Shown here piece by piece: positions 26,625 through 35,191 of a stretch of DNA of 64,000 nt. Every line of letters starts with the position of its first letter. Within the stretch, counting starts at the first letter, position 1. Location of the stretch: positions 1 through 64,000 of the forward strand of contig NZ_MLCL01000011.1 in assembly GCF_001942625.1 (NCBI RefSeq), given 5' to 3'. The notes under the pieces are model-generated. The model was given only the letters and a program-made list of their open reading frames with translations, was not told the origin of the DNA and searched no databases. The DNA comes from Mycobacterium syngnathidarum (GTDB taxonomy: Bacteria > Actinomycetota > Actinomycetes > Mycobacteriales > Mycobacteriaceae). The position numbers were made by a program, and so were the translations under genes.

Positions 26625-29134
26625 GCGCCGAGGACACTCGGTCACCGGCACGTCAGCAGGCGGCCGCGACGCGGCGCGCGATGAGCCCGCAGGTCCAGCT
26701 GCTGTCGCGCCCCGATTCTCCGCACTTGCAAGCGATCCCGGCGGACAGCCGATTCGGCCCCGCGGGCCTGGTACGTCCCCTGTGGGGGTATGACGCCAAC
26801 CATGCGCCCCCGCCCCTGCCCGATCATGCCCGCGGTGCGGCGATACAGTCGCTGACTGTCACGGAGTTGTGCGATTTCGTGGCCGAGTTTCACCAAGCCC
26901 TGGCGCCCCAGCAGCTGCAGCCGATCGTTCGAGGAACGCGAGCAGTGCTTGGCGTGCTGGCTCGGTATCCCGGGCGGACGTGGGAGCAGCGGTGGCTGGC
27001 CAGTGGTTACGATGCCGCGCCTCGCACCTGGTTCGAGCATGACGCTTTGCCGCGCTACGATCACTGGTCGCCCACGCTCATGGGAATCAATGCGCTGCTG
27101 CGGGTTCGGGCACTACGGCCTTCATATAGTTGGCTGTTGGACTCCAAGCAGCGAGCCAACCTGTGGCGGTTTCTCGACTACAACGGCGGGCCGGATTTGG
27201 AACGGTTACGCACGCTGCCCGCTTACCAGGAAGCGGTGCCCAAGTATCAGGCAGACGCCGAAAAGGCGTTGGCGCGGGTGATGATTCGCACCGGAAAGGC
27301 CATCGCCGAGGTGTGTGGTGACGATCTGCTGTTTTACGCCGACGTTGTCCGTACCTCGGGACGGCAGCGAGGCGAACACCTCATCTGGGAGCTGTTGGTC
27401 GCGTTGGGCCCTTTGGCGGGGGAGGCACCCACGCTGAGGGCGACGTGGTCGGCGCGGGGCAACTCACGCCAGCACAGCGCCGCGACGCTGGTCGACCGAT
27501 ACGGCATCCCTGCCTCCGGTGTGCGCGATGTTCTGGTGAGCTACCTCGAAGAGCTTCAGCCCAACATGGATTACAGCTCTTTGGAAGGCTTGGCCTATCG
27601 ATTGGCCAGGCTGTTCTGGTGGGAGATTCTGCAGATCAACCCCGGTCAGGCCGACCTGGCGATATCGGCGGAGGTGGTGACGGCGTGGCGGGAACGCTTG
27701 TCGGTGACGCTGGACGGCCGGCCGCGACGCGAAGTGCATTCGATCCTGTTCGCGGTCCGCGGGATGTATCGCGACTTGGCCGAGTGGTCGCACGATGACC
27801 CGGTCCGCTGGGGTGTGTGGGTGGCGCCGTGCCCGGTGCCGCGTGCACTCAGCCGGGCCGCGGCCAAGGAGAAACGCCGTCAGAAGGCCACGATGCAGGA
27901 CCGCACCCGCATGTTGACACCGCTGCTGCCGGCCCTACTGACCACAGCCACCTCGCATAAGGACCGCACCGCGACGCTACTGCAGCGCGCCCTGGCCTGC
28001 GTGCACGACGAAGAGTTCGTCATCGACGGCTCCACCTTCGTGCGGCACAGCCCGCCGGAACGACGGAAGGCGGATGTCCACGCGCGGATTTGGGCGTACT
28101 TGGCGCCCGGGCAGCAACGACCGAGCTGGATCCGTGGTCGCGCTCAGCGCATCGACGTAACCGCGCTTGAAGAGGAGGGCTTCTGGGGCTGGGCGGTCGT
28201 GGAGACCCTGCGTCACACAGGTATTCGCATCGAAGAACTTCTTGAGCTGACCCAGCTGTCGCTGCGGCACTACACCGCTTCCACCACTGCCACTCTGGTG
28301 CCGTTGCTGCACATTGTGCCGTCCAAGACCGACTGCGAACGACTCATCCCCATGACCCCGGAACTGGTGGGGGTGCTTCTGGAGGTGCTGCGTCGCGCAA
28401 AGGCCGGTAAGGATCACGTGCCGCTGTCGATCGCCTACGACACCAATGACAAGGTCCACAGCGAACCGTTCCCGCATCTGTTCGCGCGCCCCCTGGGCAC
28501 CCGCCACGAGGTGCTGGGACGGCACTATGTGCGCCAGATCCTGACCCACCTCGCCACCATCGCCGGGCTGAACGATGCTGGCCGTCCCGTGCACTTCACG
28601 CCACACGATTTCCGTCGCCTGTTCGCCACCGATGCGGTCAACAACGGCCTGCCTCTGCACATTGCCGCCGCGTTGCTCGGCCACCTCAACCTCGACACCA
28701 CCCGCGGCTACACCGCGGTGTTTCCCGAGCACATCGTCACCGCCCATCAGGCGTTCATCGAACGCCGCCGGCAATTGCGGCCATTCGAGGAGGCCAAGGT
28801 CGCCGACGACGACGAGTGGGCCGACTTCGAAGAACACTTCTTGCTGCGCCGGGTAGCGCTCGGGGAGTGTCACCGTCCCTACGGCACACCCTGCGTTCAC
28901 GAGCACGCCTGCACCCGATGCCGGTTTCTGCGCGTTGACCCCGCCCAACTGGGCCGCATCGACGAGATGACCGAGAATGCCGAACTGCGCCTCGCAGAGG
29001 CGAAGGACCGCGCTTGGCTCGGCGAGGTCGCCGCGCTGGAGGAAAGCATCAAGCACCTCCGCTTTCGACAATCCGAAGCGCGTCAACGGCTTTCGCATGG
29101 CAACAACCCGTTCGCCGATCAGCGACCGCAATGA
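26621..29134 (+). CDS. Large tyrosine recombinase B (TnpB-like) with zinc-finger tail
   Basis: 837 residues from TTG 26621, overlapping the TGA of recombinase A. The catalytic domain lies near the C-terminus: Arg in LRHTGIRIEELLELTQ, Lys in VPSKTDCERLIPM, His-x-x-Arg in FTPHDFRRLFATDA, and LGHLNLDTTRGYTAV with the probable Tyr nucleophile. After it comes a cysteine cluster CHRPYGTPCVHEHACTRC and a helical tail (AELRLAEAKDRAWLGEVAALEESIKHLRF). It is longer than Tn554 TnpB as I recall; the tail may replace a separate TnpC-like helper. Works with A in transposition. Confidence 0.88.
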   Translation: MSAEDTRSPARQQAAATRRAMSPQVQLLSRPDSPHLQAIPADSRFGPAGLVRPLWGYDANHAPPPLPDHARGAAIQSLTVTELCDFVAEFHQALAPQQLQPIVRGTRAVLGVLARYPGRTWEQRWLASGYDAAPRTWFEHDALPRYDHWSPTLMGINALLRVRALRPSYSWLLDSKQRANLWRFLDYNGGPDLERLRTLPAYQEAVPKYQADAEKALARVMIRTGKAIAEVCGDDLLFYADVVRTSGRQRGEHLIWELLVALGPLAGEAPTLRATWSARGNSRQHSAATLVDRYGIPASGVRDVLVSYLEELQPNMDYSSLEGLAYRLARLFWWEILQINPGQADLAISAEVVTAWRERLSVTLDGRPRREVHSILFAVRGMYRDLAEWSHDDPVRWGVWVAPCPVPRALSRAAAKEKRRQKATMQDRTRMLTPLLPALLTTATSHKDRTATLLQRALACVHDEEFVIDGSTFVRHSPPERRKADVHARIWAYLAPGQQRPSWIRGRAQRIDVTALEEEGFWGWAVVETLRHTGIRIEELLELTQLSLRHYTASTTATLVPLLHIVPSKTDCERLIPMTPELVGVLLEVLRRAKAGKDHVPLSIAYDTNDKVHSEPFPHLFARPLGTRHEVLGRHYVRQILTHLATIAGLNDAGRPVHFTPHDFRRLFATDAVNNGLPLHIAAALLGHLNLDTTRGYTAVFPEHIVTAHQAFIERRRQLRPFEEAKVADDDEWADFEEHFLLRRVALGECHRPYGTPCVHEHACTRCRFLRVDPAQLGRIDEMTENAELRLAEAKDRAWLGEVAALEESIKHLRFRQSEARQRLSHGNNPFADQRPQ

Positions 29135-29206
29135 GGCGATGTCTTGTGCTGTACCTCGCGGTTGACGCGACCGTCGTGAGCTTCCGCCGGCGATGTCGCT
29201 GGTCCT

Positions 29207-29866
29207 TCAGACGACTTCGCGTTCGTCTGCGGGGGTGGCGGCTCGGCGGTGGGTTGCGAGGAAGTTGTCGATGAGGGTTGTGCAGTCCTCGCGCGTGATG
29301 GTGCGCAGGCCGGTCATGCGTGCGAATGCGAGGGGTCCGACGAGTTGGCAGATCGCGAGGTCGCGGTCGATGTTGCCGAGTTCGGTGTGGGCTTTCGAGC
29401 TGGTGAGGATCGTGTCGAACGGTTGGCGGTACTGGTCGACGACGCGGGCCCGCAGCGCGCCGGATGCGTGACTGTTGTCGGTCTCGTCTTTGGCGCCGGT
29501 GGGGCCGAGTGAGAGCCATGCCAGGGTGGTGACGTGCAGCGGGGCGTCGTTGAACAGGGCGGCTTGGCGGCTGAGCAGCTCGATCAGTTGATCGCGTAGG
29601 GAACCGCTGGTCGGTGCTGGTGTGCTTACCTGCGGTAGTAGCCGCTCGAAGGTGGCGGCCAGCAGATGCGACGAGCTCTGAAAATGCCGATACAGCGTGG
29701 TACGGGCCACCTTGGACGCTTTGGTGACGGCATCGATGGTGACGGCCTCGACCCCTCCGGTGCTCAACAGTGTTGCCGCAGCATCCAATAGTCGATTCCG
29801 TGACCGGATCCGCCGCGGATCGATGTCGTCATCATCGGGCAGGGAGGGCTGATTGCTGTCGCTCAC
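29207..29866 (-). CDS. TetR-family regulator (element cargo)
   Basis: 219 residues. HTH domain: RIRSRNRLLDAAATLLSTGGVEAVTIDAVTKASKVARTTLYRHFQSSSHLLAATFERLL. The C-terminal half is of the AcrR-like ligand-binding type. Divergent from the thioesterase gene, with the shared 25-bp operator-like motif in between (29922-29946). It could regulate itself and the cargo genes; which of the two TetR proteins binds the motif cannot be told. Confidence 0.87.
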   Translation of the reverse strand: MSDSNQPSLPDDDDIDPRRIRSRNRLLDAAATLLSTGGVEAVTIDAVTKASKVARTTLYRHFQSSSHLLAATFERLLPQVSTPAPTSGSLRDQLIELLSRQAALFNDAPLHVTTLAWLSLGPTGAKDETDNSHASGALRARVVDQYRQPFDTILTSSKAHTELGNIDRDLAICQLVGPLAFARMTGLRTITREDCTTLIDNFLATHRRAATPADEREVV

Positions 29867-29921
29867 GGGTCACCTCGGCGGTCGATTTCGGCGATGTCGC
29901 ACCCGGAAGTCTAGCAGTTGT

Positions 29922-29946
29922 GGTACTACCAGTATCGCAGCGAAAC
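29922..29946 (+). promoter_or_regulatory. Cargo operator site 1
   Basis: Fits GRTAC-N5-GTATCG-N3-CGNNAC: GGTAC, spacer, GTATCG, CAG, CGAAAC. It lies between the divergent TetR and thioesterase starts, 23 bp before the latter. Sites 2 and 3 at 31145 and 31696 share the pattern. Confidence 0.65.
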
Positions 29947-29968
29947 TTGAAGTAGCGGGAGTGTTTCT

Positions 29969-30472
29969 GTGTCAGATCGTGCGGTGCCGTCGGAACGGCT
30001 GCCTTCACATACCCCGACCTGTATGGGGTGTGGCCCGGACAATCCGCACGGCCTGCTCTTGGAGGTCTACCGCAGTGCGGATTCGGTGTATGCCGATGTC
30101 ACATTCGACGAGCGCCACATCGGAGCCCCCGGCCTGGCGCACGGTGGGGCCGTCGCCGCCGCCTGCGATGACGTGCTGGGCTTCACGCTGTGGATCGCCG
30201 GCACGCCTGCGGTGACGCGCAGTCTGACGGTGGAGTATCTGCAACCAGTGCCGCTGCACCGGCCCCACCGGATCATCGCGCATGTCAGCGCCCGCGAGGG
30301 CCGGGCGTTGCACGTCGCGGCGACCGGCACCTGCGAAGGGGCCACCCGGTTCACCGCGACGGCCGTATTCATCGTGGTTGATACCTCACATTTCGCCGCC
30401 CACGGCGATATCAGCGGTTTCGGGGAGATCCTCGAGCAGTTCTCGCGCCGCGGCGGCGATCACACACCATGA
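29969..30472 (+). CDS. PaaI-family hotdog-fold thioesterase (element cargo)
   Basis: 167 residues from GTG 29969. The start HTPTCMGCGPDNPHGLLLEVY and the hotdog core GAPGLAHGGAVAAACDDVLGFTLW are typical of PaaI-type acyl-CoA thioesterases with HGG active-site loop; TRSLTVEYLQPVPLHRPHRI follows. It probably hydrolyses an acyl-CoA; the substrate is unknown. Its 3' end overlaps the next TetR start by 4 bp (ATGA), so the two form an operon under site 1. Confidence 0.88.
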   Translation: MSDRAVPSERLPSHTPTCMGCGPDNPHGLLLEVYRSADSVYADVTFDERHIGAPGLAHGGAVAAACDDVLGFTLWIAGTPAVTRSLTVEYLQPVPLHRPHRIIAHVSAREGRALHVAATGTCEGATRFTATAVFIVVDTSHFAAHGDISGFGEILEQFSRRGGDHTP

Positions 30473-31143
30473 CCGTCGCCAGCGCCCGAGCGAGCGACAC
30501 GCCCACCAGGCTCGACGAGGAGCATTCGGTTGCCGATCAGGTTCACACAGCCGGGGTGCCACGTTCGCGCGTCTCGGCCCGTCGTCGCGAGGCCATCATG
30601 GATGCCGCCCTGGCTATAGCTACCACCGGCGGTTACGACGCGGTGCACATGCGATTGGTCGCCGAGCACGTCGGCATGGCCGTGGGCACGCTGTACCGCT
30701 ATTTCCCGGCCAAAACCCATCTGCTGGTCGCGGCGCTGAGTCGAGAATTTCAGCGTCTCGACGTCGCCGGCAACTGGACAAGCGGTGCCGGCACACCGCG
30801 GCAGCGATTGGAGCGGCTGACCACCCACCTCCACGACCGGTGGCAGCGCGAGCCGCTGCTGACCGACGCCATGACCCGGGCCTTCGCCGCGGCCGACACC
30901 CGCGCCGCCGCGGAACTCGATTCTGCCGCCGCGACGATCCACACGCTGCTGGCCCGCACCCTCAGCGCGGGCGAGCCGACACCGACACATCTGGTTGTCG
31001 CCGGCATCATCTCCGACATCTGGTTGGCCAACCTGCTCGCCTTCATCAGCGGGCGGGTGTCCGCCGAGGAGACCCGTGACCGCATCGACCGGGCCGTTCA
31101 TCGGCTACTCGACAGCGCCGCCGCGCACTCCGAGGAACCGTAA
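30469..31143 (+). CDS. KstR-like TetR-family regulator (element cargo)
   Basis: 224 residues. The HTH region AIMDAALAIATTGGYDAVHMRLVAEHVGMAVGTLYRYFPAKTHLLVAALSREFQRLD is strikingly like that of KstR, the mycobacterial sterol-catabolism repressor, but the N-terminal extension and C-terminal domain differ. Translationally coupled to the thioesterase (4-bp overlap). Its promoter-proximal site 1 and the two other copies of the motif downstream suggest autoregulation and control of the DUF6188-like and MmpL genes. The ligand may be a lipid or acyl-CoA; this is inferred. Confidence 0.85.
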   Translation: MTVASARASDTPTRLDEEHSVADQVHTAGVPRSRVSARRREAIMDAALAIATTGGYDAVHMRLVAEHVGMAVGTLYRYFPAKTHLLVAALSREFQRLDVAGNWTSGAGTPRQRLERLTTHLHDRWQREPLLTDAMTRAFAAADTRAAAELDSAAATIHTLLARTLSAGEPTPTHLVVAGIISDIWLANLLAFISGRVSAEETRDRIDRAVHRLLDSAAAHSEEP

Positions 31144-31144
31144 C

Positions 31145-31169
31145 GATACTCCTAGTATCGCAGCGATAC
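31145..31169 (+). promoter_or_regulatory. Cargo operator site 2
   Basis: GATAC-TCCTA-GTATCG-CAG-CGATAC: two overlapping palindromes sharing the central GTATCG. It starts 2 bp after the TetR stop and 51 bp before the DUF6188-like gene. Confidence 0.7.
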
Positions 31170-31219
31170 CTGCCGTACTCTTGGGGGTGCGACTCGATGA
31201 TGCGTCGAAGGAGAACGCC

Positions 31220-31645
31220 ATGTACACCCAGTGGATCGAAGATTGTGTCGTGCAACGGGTTTCGGTGCGCGACGGCTTGGTGCTCGACCTGGACGACTAC
31301 AACGAAGTCGTCATCTCGCGTCCCCTGCTGCTCACTCTGCCCGCAGCAGATCGCTTTCCCGCCGAGGCAGTCCTCATCAATCCCTTGCAGATCTCGGTCT
31401 ACGAGCGCCCGCTGCTGAACCTGGCCGGCGCAGTGTGCACCCAGGCCTGGTCGGGTGACGACGGAGGGTTGCACCTGGGCTTCTCCCGTGGTCACCGCAT
31501 CGACGTCGACCCCGACGAGCAGTTCACCGCGTGGGAGCTGTACGGCAAGCGGCACGGCTACATGGCCTGTCTACCGCACGGGCGTGTCCGCGTGGTCCGA
31601 CACGACATCCCCGAAAGCGACGACGCCAACATCGTGAACCGATAA
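31220..31645 (+). CDS. Small DUF6188-like protein (element cargo)
   Basis: 141 residues from ATG 31220 with RBS GAAGGAG. Sequence begins MYTQWIEDCVVQRVSVRDGLVLDLDDYNEVVISRPL and ends YGKRHGYMACLPHGRVRVVRHDIPES. It resembles mycobacterial proteins I recall as DUF6188, of unknown function; the family name is from memory. No signal peptide or membrane segment is seen. It sits behind operator site 2 and before the MmpL gene with its own operator. Confidence 0.7.
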   Translation: MYTQWIEDCVVQRVSVRDGLVLDLDDYNEVVISRPLLLTLPAADRFPAEAVLINPLQISVYERPLLNLAGAVCTQAWSGDDGGLHLGFSRGHRIDVDPDEQFTAWELYGKRHGYMACLPHGRVRVVRHDIPESDDANIVNR

Positions 31646-31695
31646 GCCCCCACCGGGCGCAGACCCCATCGACTATCCGATGTTCGCTACATAAT

Positions 31696-31720
31696 GTAGC
31701 GTAGCGATACCGGTAGTATC
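31696..31720 (-). promoter_or_regulatory. Cargo operator site 3
   Basis: The same 25-bp pattern on the opposite strand (GATAC, N5, GTATCG, CTA, CGCTAC when read on minus). It ends 18 bp before the MmpL GTG start, so it probably overlaps the promoter or transcription start. Confidence 0.68.
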
Positions 31721-31738
31721 GTAGACCTAGGGGGTTCG

Positions 31739-34700
31739 GTGACCGACCGCACGGCAGGCTCTTCGGTAACACCGGCCCGCGCTGCCCGGCGCGAGACTCC
31801 CGTCGATCCCGCACGCAGCCGCGAATACAGCGCCCGGCTCGCAGCGTTGGGACGATTCACTGTGCGGCACAAAGCCTTGACCATCGGTGTGTGGATCGGC
31901 GCCGCGATCGTCTTGGCGCTGCTGTTCCCGCAGCTGGAAACGGTGGTGCGCCAGCAGTCGGTGGATTTGATTCCGCGCGACGCCCCGTCGCTGCAAACGG
32001 TGGAGCGGCTGAGTACCGCCTTCAACGAGCAGGGGTCGAAAACCATGCTGTTCGTGGCCATGGAAGACCCTGCCGGGCTGACCCCGGCGACCCAACAGCG
32101 CTACGACCGCCTTCTGGAACGACTGCGCGCAGACAGTGAGCACGTCCTGCTGGTGCAGGATCTGCTGGCCGATCCGGTCACCCGAGCCCAGGCCGTCAGC
32201 GCCGACGGCACATCCTGGTATCTGCCGGTGGGAGTGACCGGCACGCTGGGTGACCCCACCGCCGCCGAATCCGTCCAGGCGGTGCGGGACATCACTGCAG
32301 AAGTGTTCGCCGGTTCGTCCGCCACCGCGCAGGTGACCGGGCCGCCGGCGACGTTCAGTGACATGATCGCCGCCGCCGAGCATGATCTGCTGTTGATCTC
32401 GATCGCCACCGCCGCCATGATCGCGCTGATCCTGCTGATCGTCTACCGATCGGTGTTCACCGCGCTGCTGCCGCTGCTGGTCATCGGGCTGAGCTTGGCC
32501 GTCGGGCGCGGCGTCCTGTCCGCGCTGGGCGAGATGGGCATGCCGGTCTCACAATTCACCGTCGCGTTCATGACCGCGATCCTGCTCGGCGCCGGCACCG
32601 ACTACACCGTGTTCCTGATCAGCCGCTACCACGAGCAGCGCCGCGCACAGGTACCGGCCGAGCAGGCCATCATTCACGCCACCGCCAGCATCGGCCGCGT
32701 CATCCTGGCCTCCGCCGCCACCGTGGCCCTGGCCTTCCTGGCCATGGTGTTCGCCCGCTTGAGCGTGTTCGCCGCCCTAGGCCCCGCATGCGCCATCGCG
32801 GTCCTGTTCGGTTTCCTGGCCACCGTCACCCTGCTCCCGCCCGTGCTGGCACTGGCAGCGAAACGGGGCATCGGTGAACCCAAATCCGATCGCACCCGCC
32901 GGTATTGGAACAGTGTCGCCGTCGCGGTGGTGCGCCGCCCGGTGCCACTGCTGATCGTCAGCCTCGTCATCCTGCTCGCACTGTCCGCGGTGGCCGCGAC
33001 CATCAAAATCAGCTACGACGACCGCAAAGGCCAACCCGCCACCACCGCCAGCAACCAGGGCTACCAACTGTTGGACCGCCACTTCCGCAAAGACATCGTC
33101 ATCACCGAATTCCTCGTCGTCGAGAACCCCACCGACATGCGCACCGGCAGAGGACTGGCCGACCTCGACGAAATGGCCTCCCGCGTCTCCCAGATTCCCG
33201 GTGTCACCAAAGTCTCCGGCGTCACCCGCCCCACCGGGGAGCGCCTCGATCAAGCGCAACTGGCCTGGCAGAACGGTCAGATCGGAGACAAGATGGCCGG
33301 CGCGGTCGCCGACGGCAACGCCCGCCGAGACGACCTCACCAAACTCACCGACGGCGCCGATCAACTCGCCGGCGGACTGGCCCAACTCGACACCACCGTG
33401 CGCACCGCCCTATCCCCCCTGGCGGGCATCCTCACGCAAGCCCAATCCGCCGGCGCTCAGGTCAACCAGTTCCGACCACTGCTGCAACAACTCTCAGCGA
33501 CCGCCCCTGCAGTCGATCAGGCCATCCAAGCCGGCCCCGGCCTACGTCCCCTGGCCGACCAAGCACAACACGCCATCACCACCTTGGACCCGCTCGTCGG
33601 TGCCCTCAACACCTCGCCGTGGTGTGCCACCACACCCCAATGCGCCCAGATCCGCGACCAAGTACAGATCCTGACCACCCTGCGCAACAACGGATTCTTC
33701 ACCCAGATCGCCGACCTCGGCGACCGCTACAACCCCGCCAGCAACGCCACCGTCGCCGGCACTCTCACCACCGTCCAAAACGCCGTCACCTCACTGGACA
33801 AGGCTTTCGGGGCGCTGGGAAACCCCGCTGACCTGGCCAGCAACCTGCGCCGCCTCCAAGACGGGATCGGCCAACTCGCCTCCGGAGCCCAAGCGTTGGC
33901 CACCGGTGTGCGCACCCTGGCCGACAGCAACATCGAAATGCTCTCCGGGATGAGCCAAATCGCCACTCAACTCCAGAACTCTTCACGCGCCGCCCAGGAC
34001 TCCGACTCAGCAAGCGGTTTCTATCTGCCGGCCAACGCCTTCGAGAACCGCCAATTCACCGACGTCGCCAAACAATTCCTCTCCCCAGACGGCAAAACAG
34101 CACGGTTCATGATCGAAACCAGCTACGACCCCTACAGCGTCGAGGCCATGAACCTCGCCCACCAGATCACCGACGTCGCCAACGCCGCACGCCCCAACAC
34201 CTCCCTGGCTGAGGCCACCGTCTCGGTCGCCGGCTTCCCCGCCGTCAACTCCGACATCCAACGATTCCTCTGGGCAGACTTCGCCCAACTAGCCCTGGCC
34301 ACCACCGTCATCGTCGGCCTCATCCTGGTGCTGCTACTACGAGCACTACTGGCACCGATCTACCTACTGGGCACCGTCCTGCTCAACTACCTCGCCTCCA
34401 TCGGATTCGGCGTCCTAGTCTTCCAATGGATACTCGGACACGAAATCGCTTGGCCCGTACCACTATTGGCATTCATCATCCTCGTCGCCGTCGGCGCCGA
34501 CTACAACATGCTGCTCGTCTCCCGACTACGCGAAGAATCCGGACCCAGCATCCGCGTCGGAGTGCTACGCACCGTCGCCAACACCGGCGCCGTCATCACC
34601 TCCGCCGGCCTCATCTTCGCCGCCAGCATGTTCGGCCTCATGGTCGGCTCCGTCGCCATCATGATCCAAGCCGGCCTCATCATCGGCTTCGGACTCCTCC

Positions 34701-34822
34701 TCGACACCTTCCTCGTACGCACCCTCACCGTGCCCGCCATCGCCACACTCCTCCGCGAAGCCAGCTGGTGGCCCCACCGCGCGCCACGAAACCAACACCC
34801 AACGGCAGTCACCTCCCCCTGA
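31739..34822 (+). CDS. MmpL-family RND transporter (element cargo)
   Basis: 1027 residues from GTG 31739 with RBS GGGGG. The topology is that of MmpL proteins: one helix near 45, a periplasmic loop, five helices (~190-370), a large loop (~390-790) and five more helices. Proton-relay-type motifs are GAGTDYTVFLISRYHEQ and VGADYNMLLVSRLREES. It exports a lipid or drug across the inner membrane; the substrate is unknown. The last ~450 bp use many CTA leucine codons, rare in the flanking genes, consistent with transfer. Its stop is 35 bp from the element end. Confidence 0.9.
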   Translation: MTDRTAGSSVTPARAARRETPVDPARSREYSARLAALGRFTVRHKALTIGVWIGAAIVLALLFPQLETVVRQQSVDLIPRDAPSLQTVERLSTAFNEQGSKTMLFVAMEDPAGLTPATQQRYDRLLERLRADSEHVLLVQDLLADPVTRAQAVSADGTSWYLPVGVTGTLGDPTAAESVQAVRDITAEVFAGSSATAQVTGPPATFSDMIAAAEHDLLLISIATAAMIALILLIVYRSVFTALLPLLVIGLSLAVGRGVLSALGEMGMPVSQFTVAFMTAILLGAGTDYTVFLISRYHEQRRAQVPAEQAIIHATASIGRVILASAATVALAFLAMVFARLSVFAALGPACAIAVLFGFLATVTLLPPVLALAAKRGIGEPKSDRTRRYWNSVAVAVVRRPVPLLIVSLVILLALSAVAATIKISYDDRKGQPATTASNQGYQLLDRHFRKDIVITEFLVVENPTDMRTGRGLADLDEMASRVSQIPGVTKVSGVTRPTGERLDQAQLAWQNGQIGDKMAGAVADGNARRDDLTKLTDGADQLAGGLAQLDTTVRTALSPLAGILTQAQSAGAQVNQFRPLLQQLSATAPAVDQAIQAGPGLRPLADQAQHAITTLDPLVGALNTSPWCATTPQCAQIRDQVQILTTLRNNGFFTQIADLGDRYNPASNATVAGTLTTVQNAVTSLDKAFGALGNPADLASNLRRLQDGIGQLASGAQALATGVRTLADSNIEMLSGMSQIATQLQNSSRAAQDSDSASGFYLPANAFENRQFTDVAKQFLSPDGKTARFMIETSYDPYSVEAMNLAHQITDVANAARPNTSLAEATVSVAGFPAVNSDIQRFLWADFAQLALATTVIVGLILVLLLRALLAPIYLLGTVLLNYLASIGFGVLVFQWILGHEIAWPVPLLAFIILVAVGADYNMLLVSRLREESGPSIRVGVLRTVANTGAVITSAGLIFAASMFGLMVGSVAIMIQAGLIIGFGLLLDTFLVRTLTVPAIATLLREASWWPHRAPRNQHPTAVTSP

Positions 34823-34844
34823 TAGCGGGCCTGCCGGAATTGAC

Positions 34845-34853
34845 AAGTTCAGT
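34845..34853. repeat. Right terminal inverted-repeat core
   Basis: AAGTTCAGT on plus, the inverse of ACTGAACTT at 25402-25410; 4 bp inside the right boundary. Confidence 0.6.
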
Positions 34854-34857
34854 GAAG

Positions 34858-34965
34858 GAACCCGTCCCACTTGGGTTCGTAAGACCACACCCCCGCCTCG
34901 TCGGGCACCTTGACCTGGGCCTTGGCGAGCATCGGTTCGATCGGCGGCACTACGGGTAGGTCCAC
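34858..34965 (-). pseudogene. ligC1: ATP-dependent DNA ligase LigC1, 5' part (split by element)
   Basis: 36 codons from GTG 34965 (ATG 34974 is an alternative): it begins VDLPVVPPIEPMLAKAQVKV and ends YEPKWDGF. The adenylation lysine of motif I (Lys32 in EPKWDG) is the last conserved feature before the element; translation would run on as LH and a stop. The rest of the gene is at 24428-25393. RBS candidate GGATGGAG. The promoter stays here, separated from Prim-PolC by 9.5 kb. Confidence 0.93.
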
Positions 34966-34974
34966 GGGCTCCAT

Positions 34975-35191
34975 CCTGGTTCATCGGGGCGTCATGGTTC
35001 TAGACCGCCGCGCCGCCGCAAACTCATCGCGCGGCCACCGGCGGCGGGTGGGACCAGCCGTGCTCTGCTTGACGCATACCCGATGGGCCGCCTGAAACCC
35101 GGTACTCCCGCTCTTGTCTCGCGACTCGGCCGGACTATGTCGCGCATACTGGGTAGCCACAAACCCCACAATCCACACCAGATCCGGATCC
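34975..35191. other. Divergent promoter region of ligC1 and ligC2
   Basis: 217 bp between the split ligC1 start and the intact ligase. No repeat or RNA structure stands out. Short in-frame extensions of the ligC2 gene upstream lack conserved sequence. Confidence 0.5.

Larger units (their letters stand above)
25394..34857. mobile_element. 9,464-bp two-recombinase element inserted in ligC1
   Basis: Boundaries were set by rejoining the ligC1 reading frame: ...GACGGGTTC | CGGGCCCTG... No target duplication is needed. Ends read inwards as TCTAGTTGACTGAACTTC (from 25394) and CTTCACTGAACTTGTC (from 34857), so a 9-bp ACTGAACTT forms a short inverted pair at offsets 8 and 4. It carries two tyrosine recombinases at the left, then TetR, PaaI-type thioesterase, TetR, a DUF6188-like gene and MmpL. 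The organisation recalls Tn554-type elements (TnpA/TnpB), but no TnpC gene is present. Boundaries could move by a few bases because recombination may carry a short core. Confidence 0.88.
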
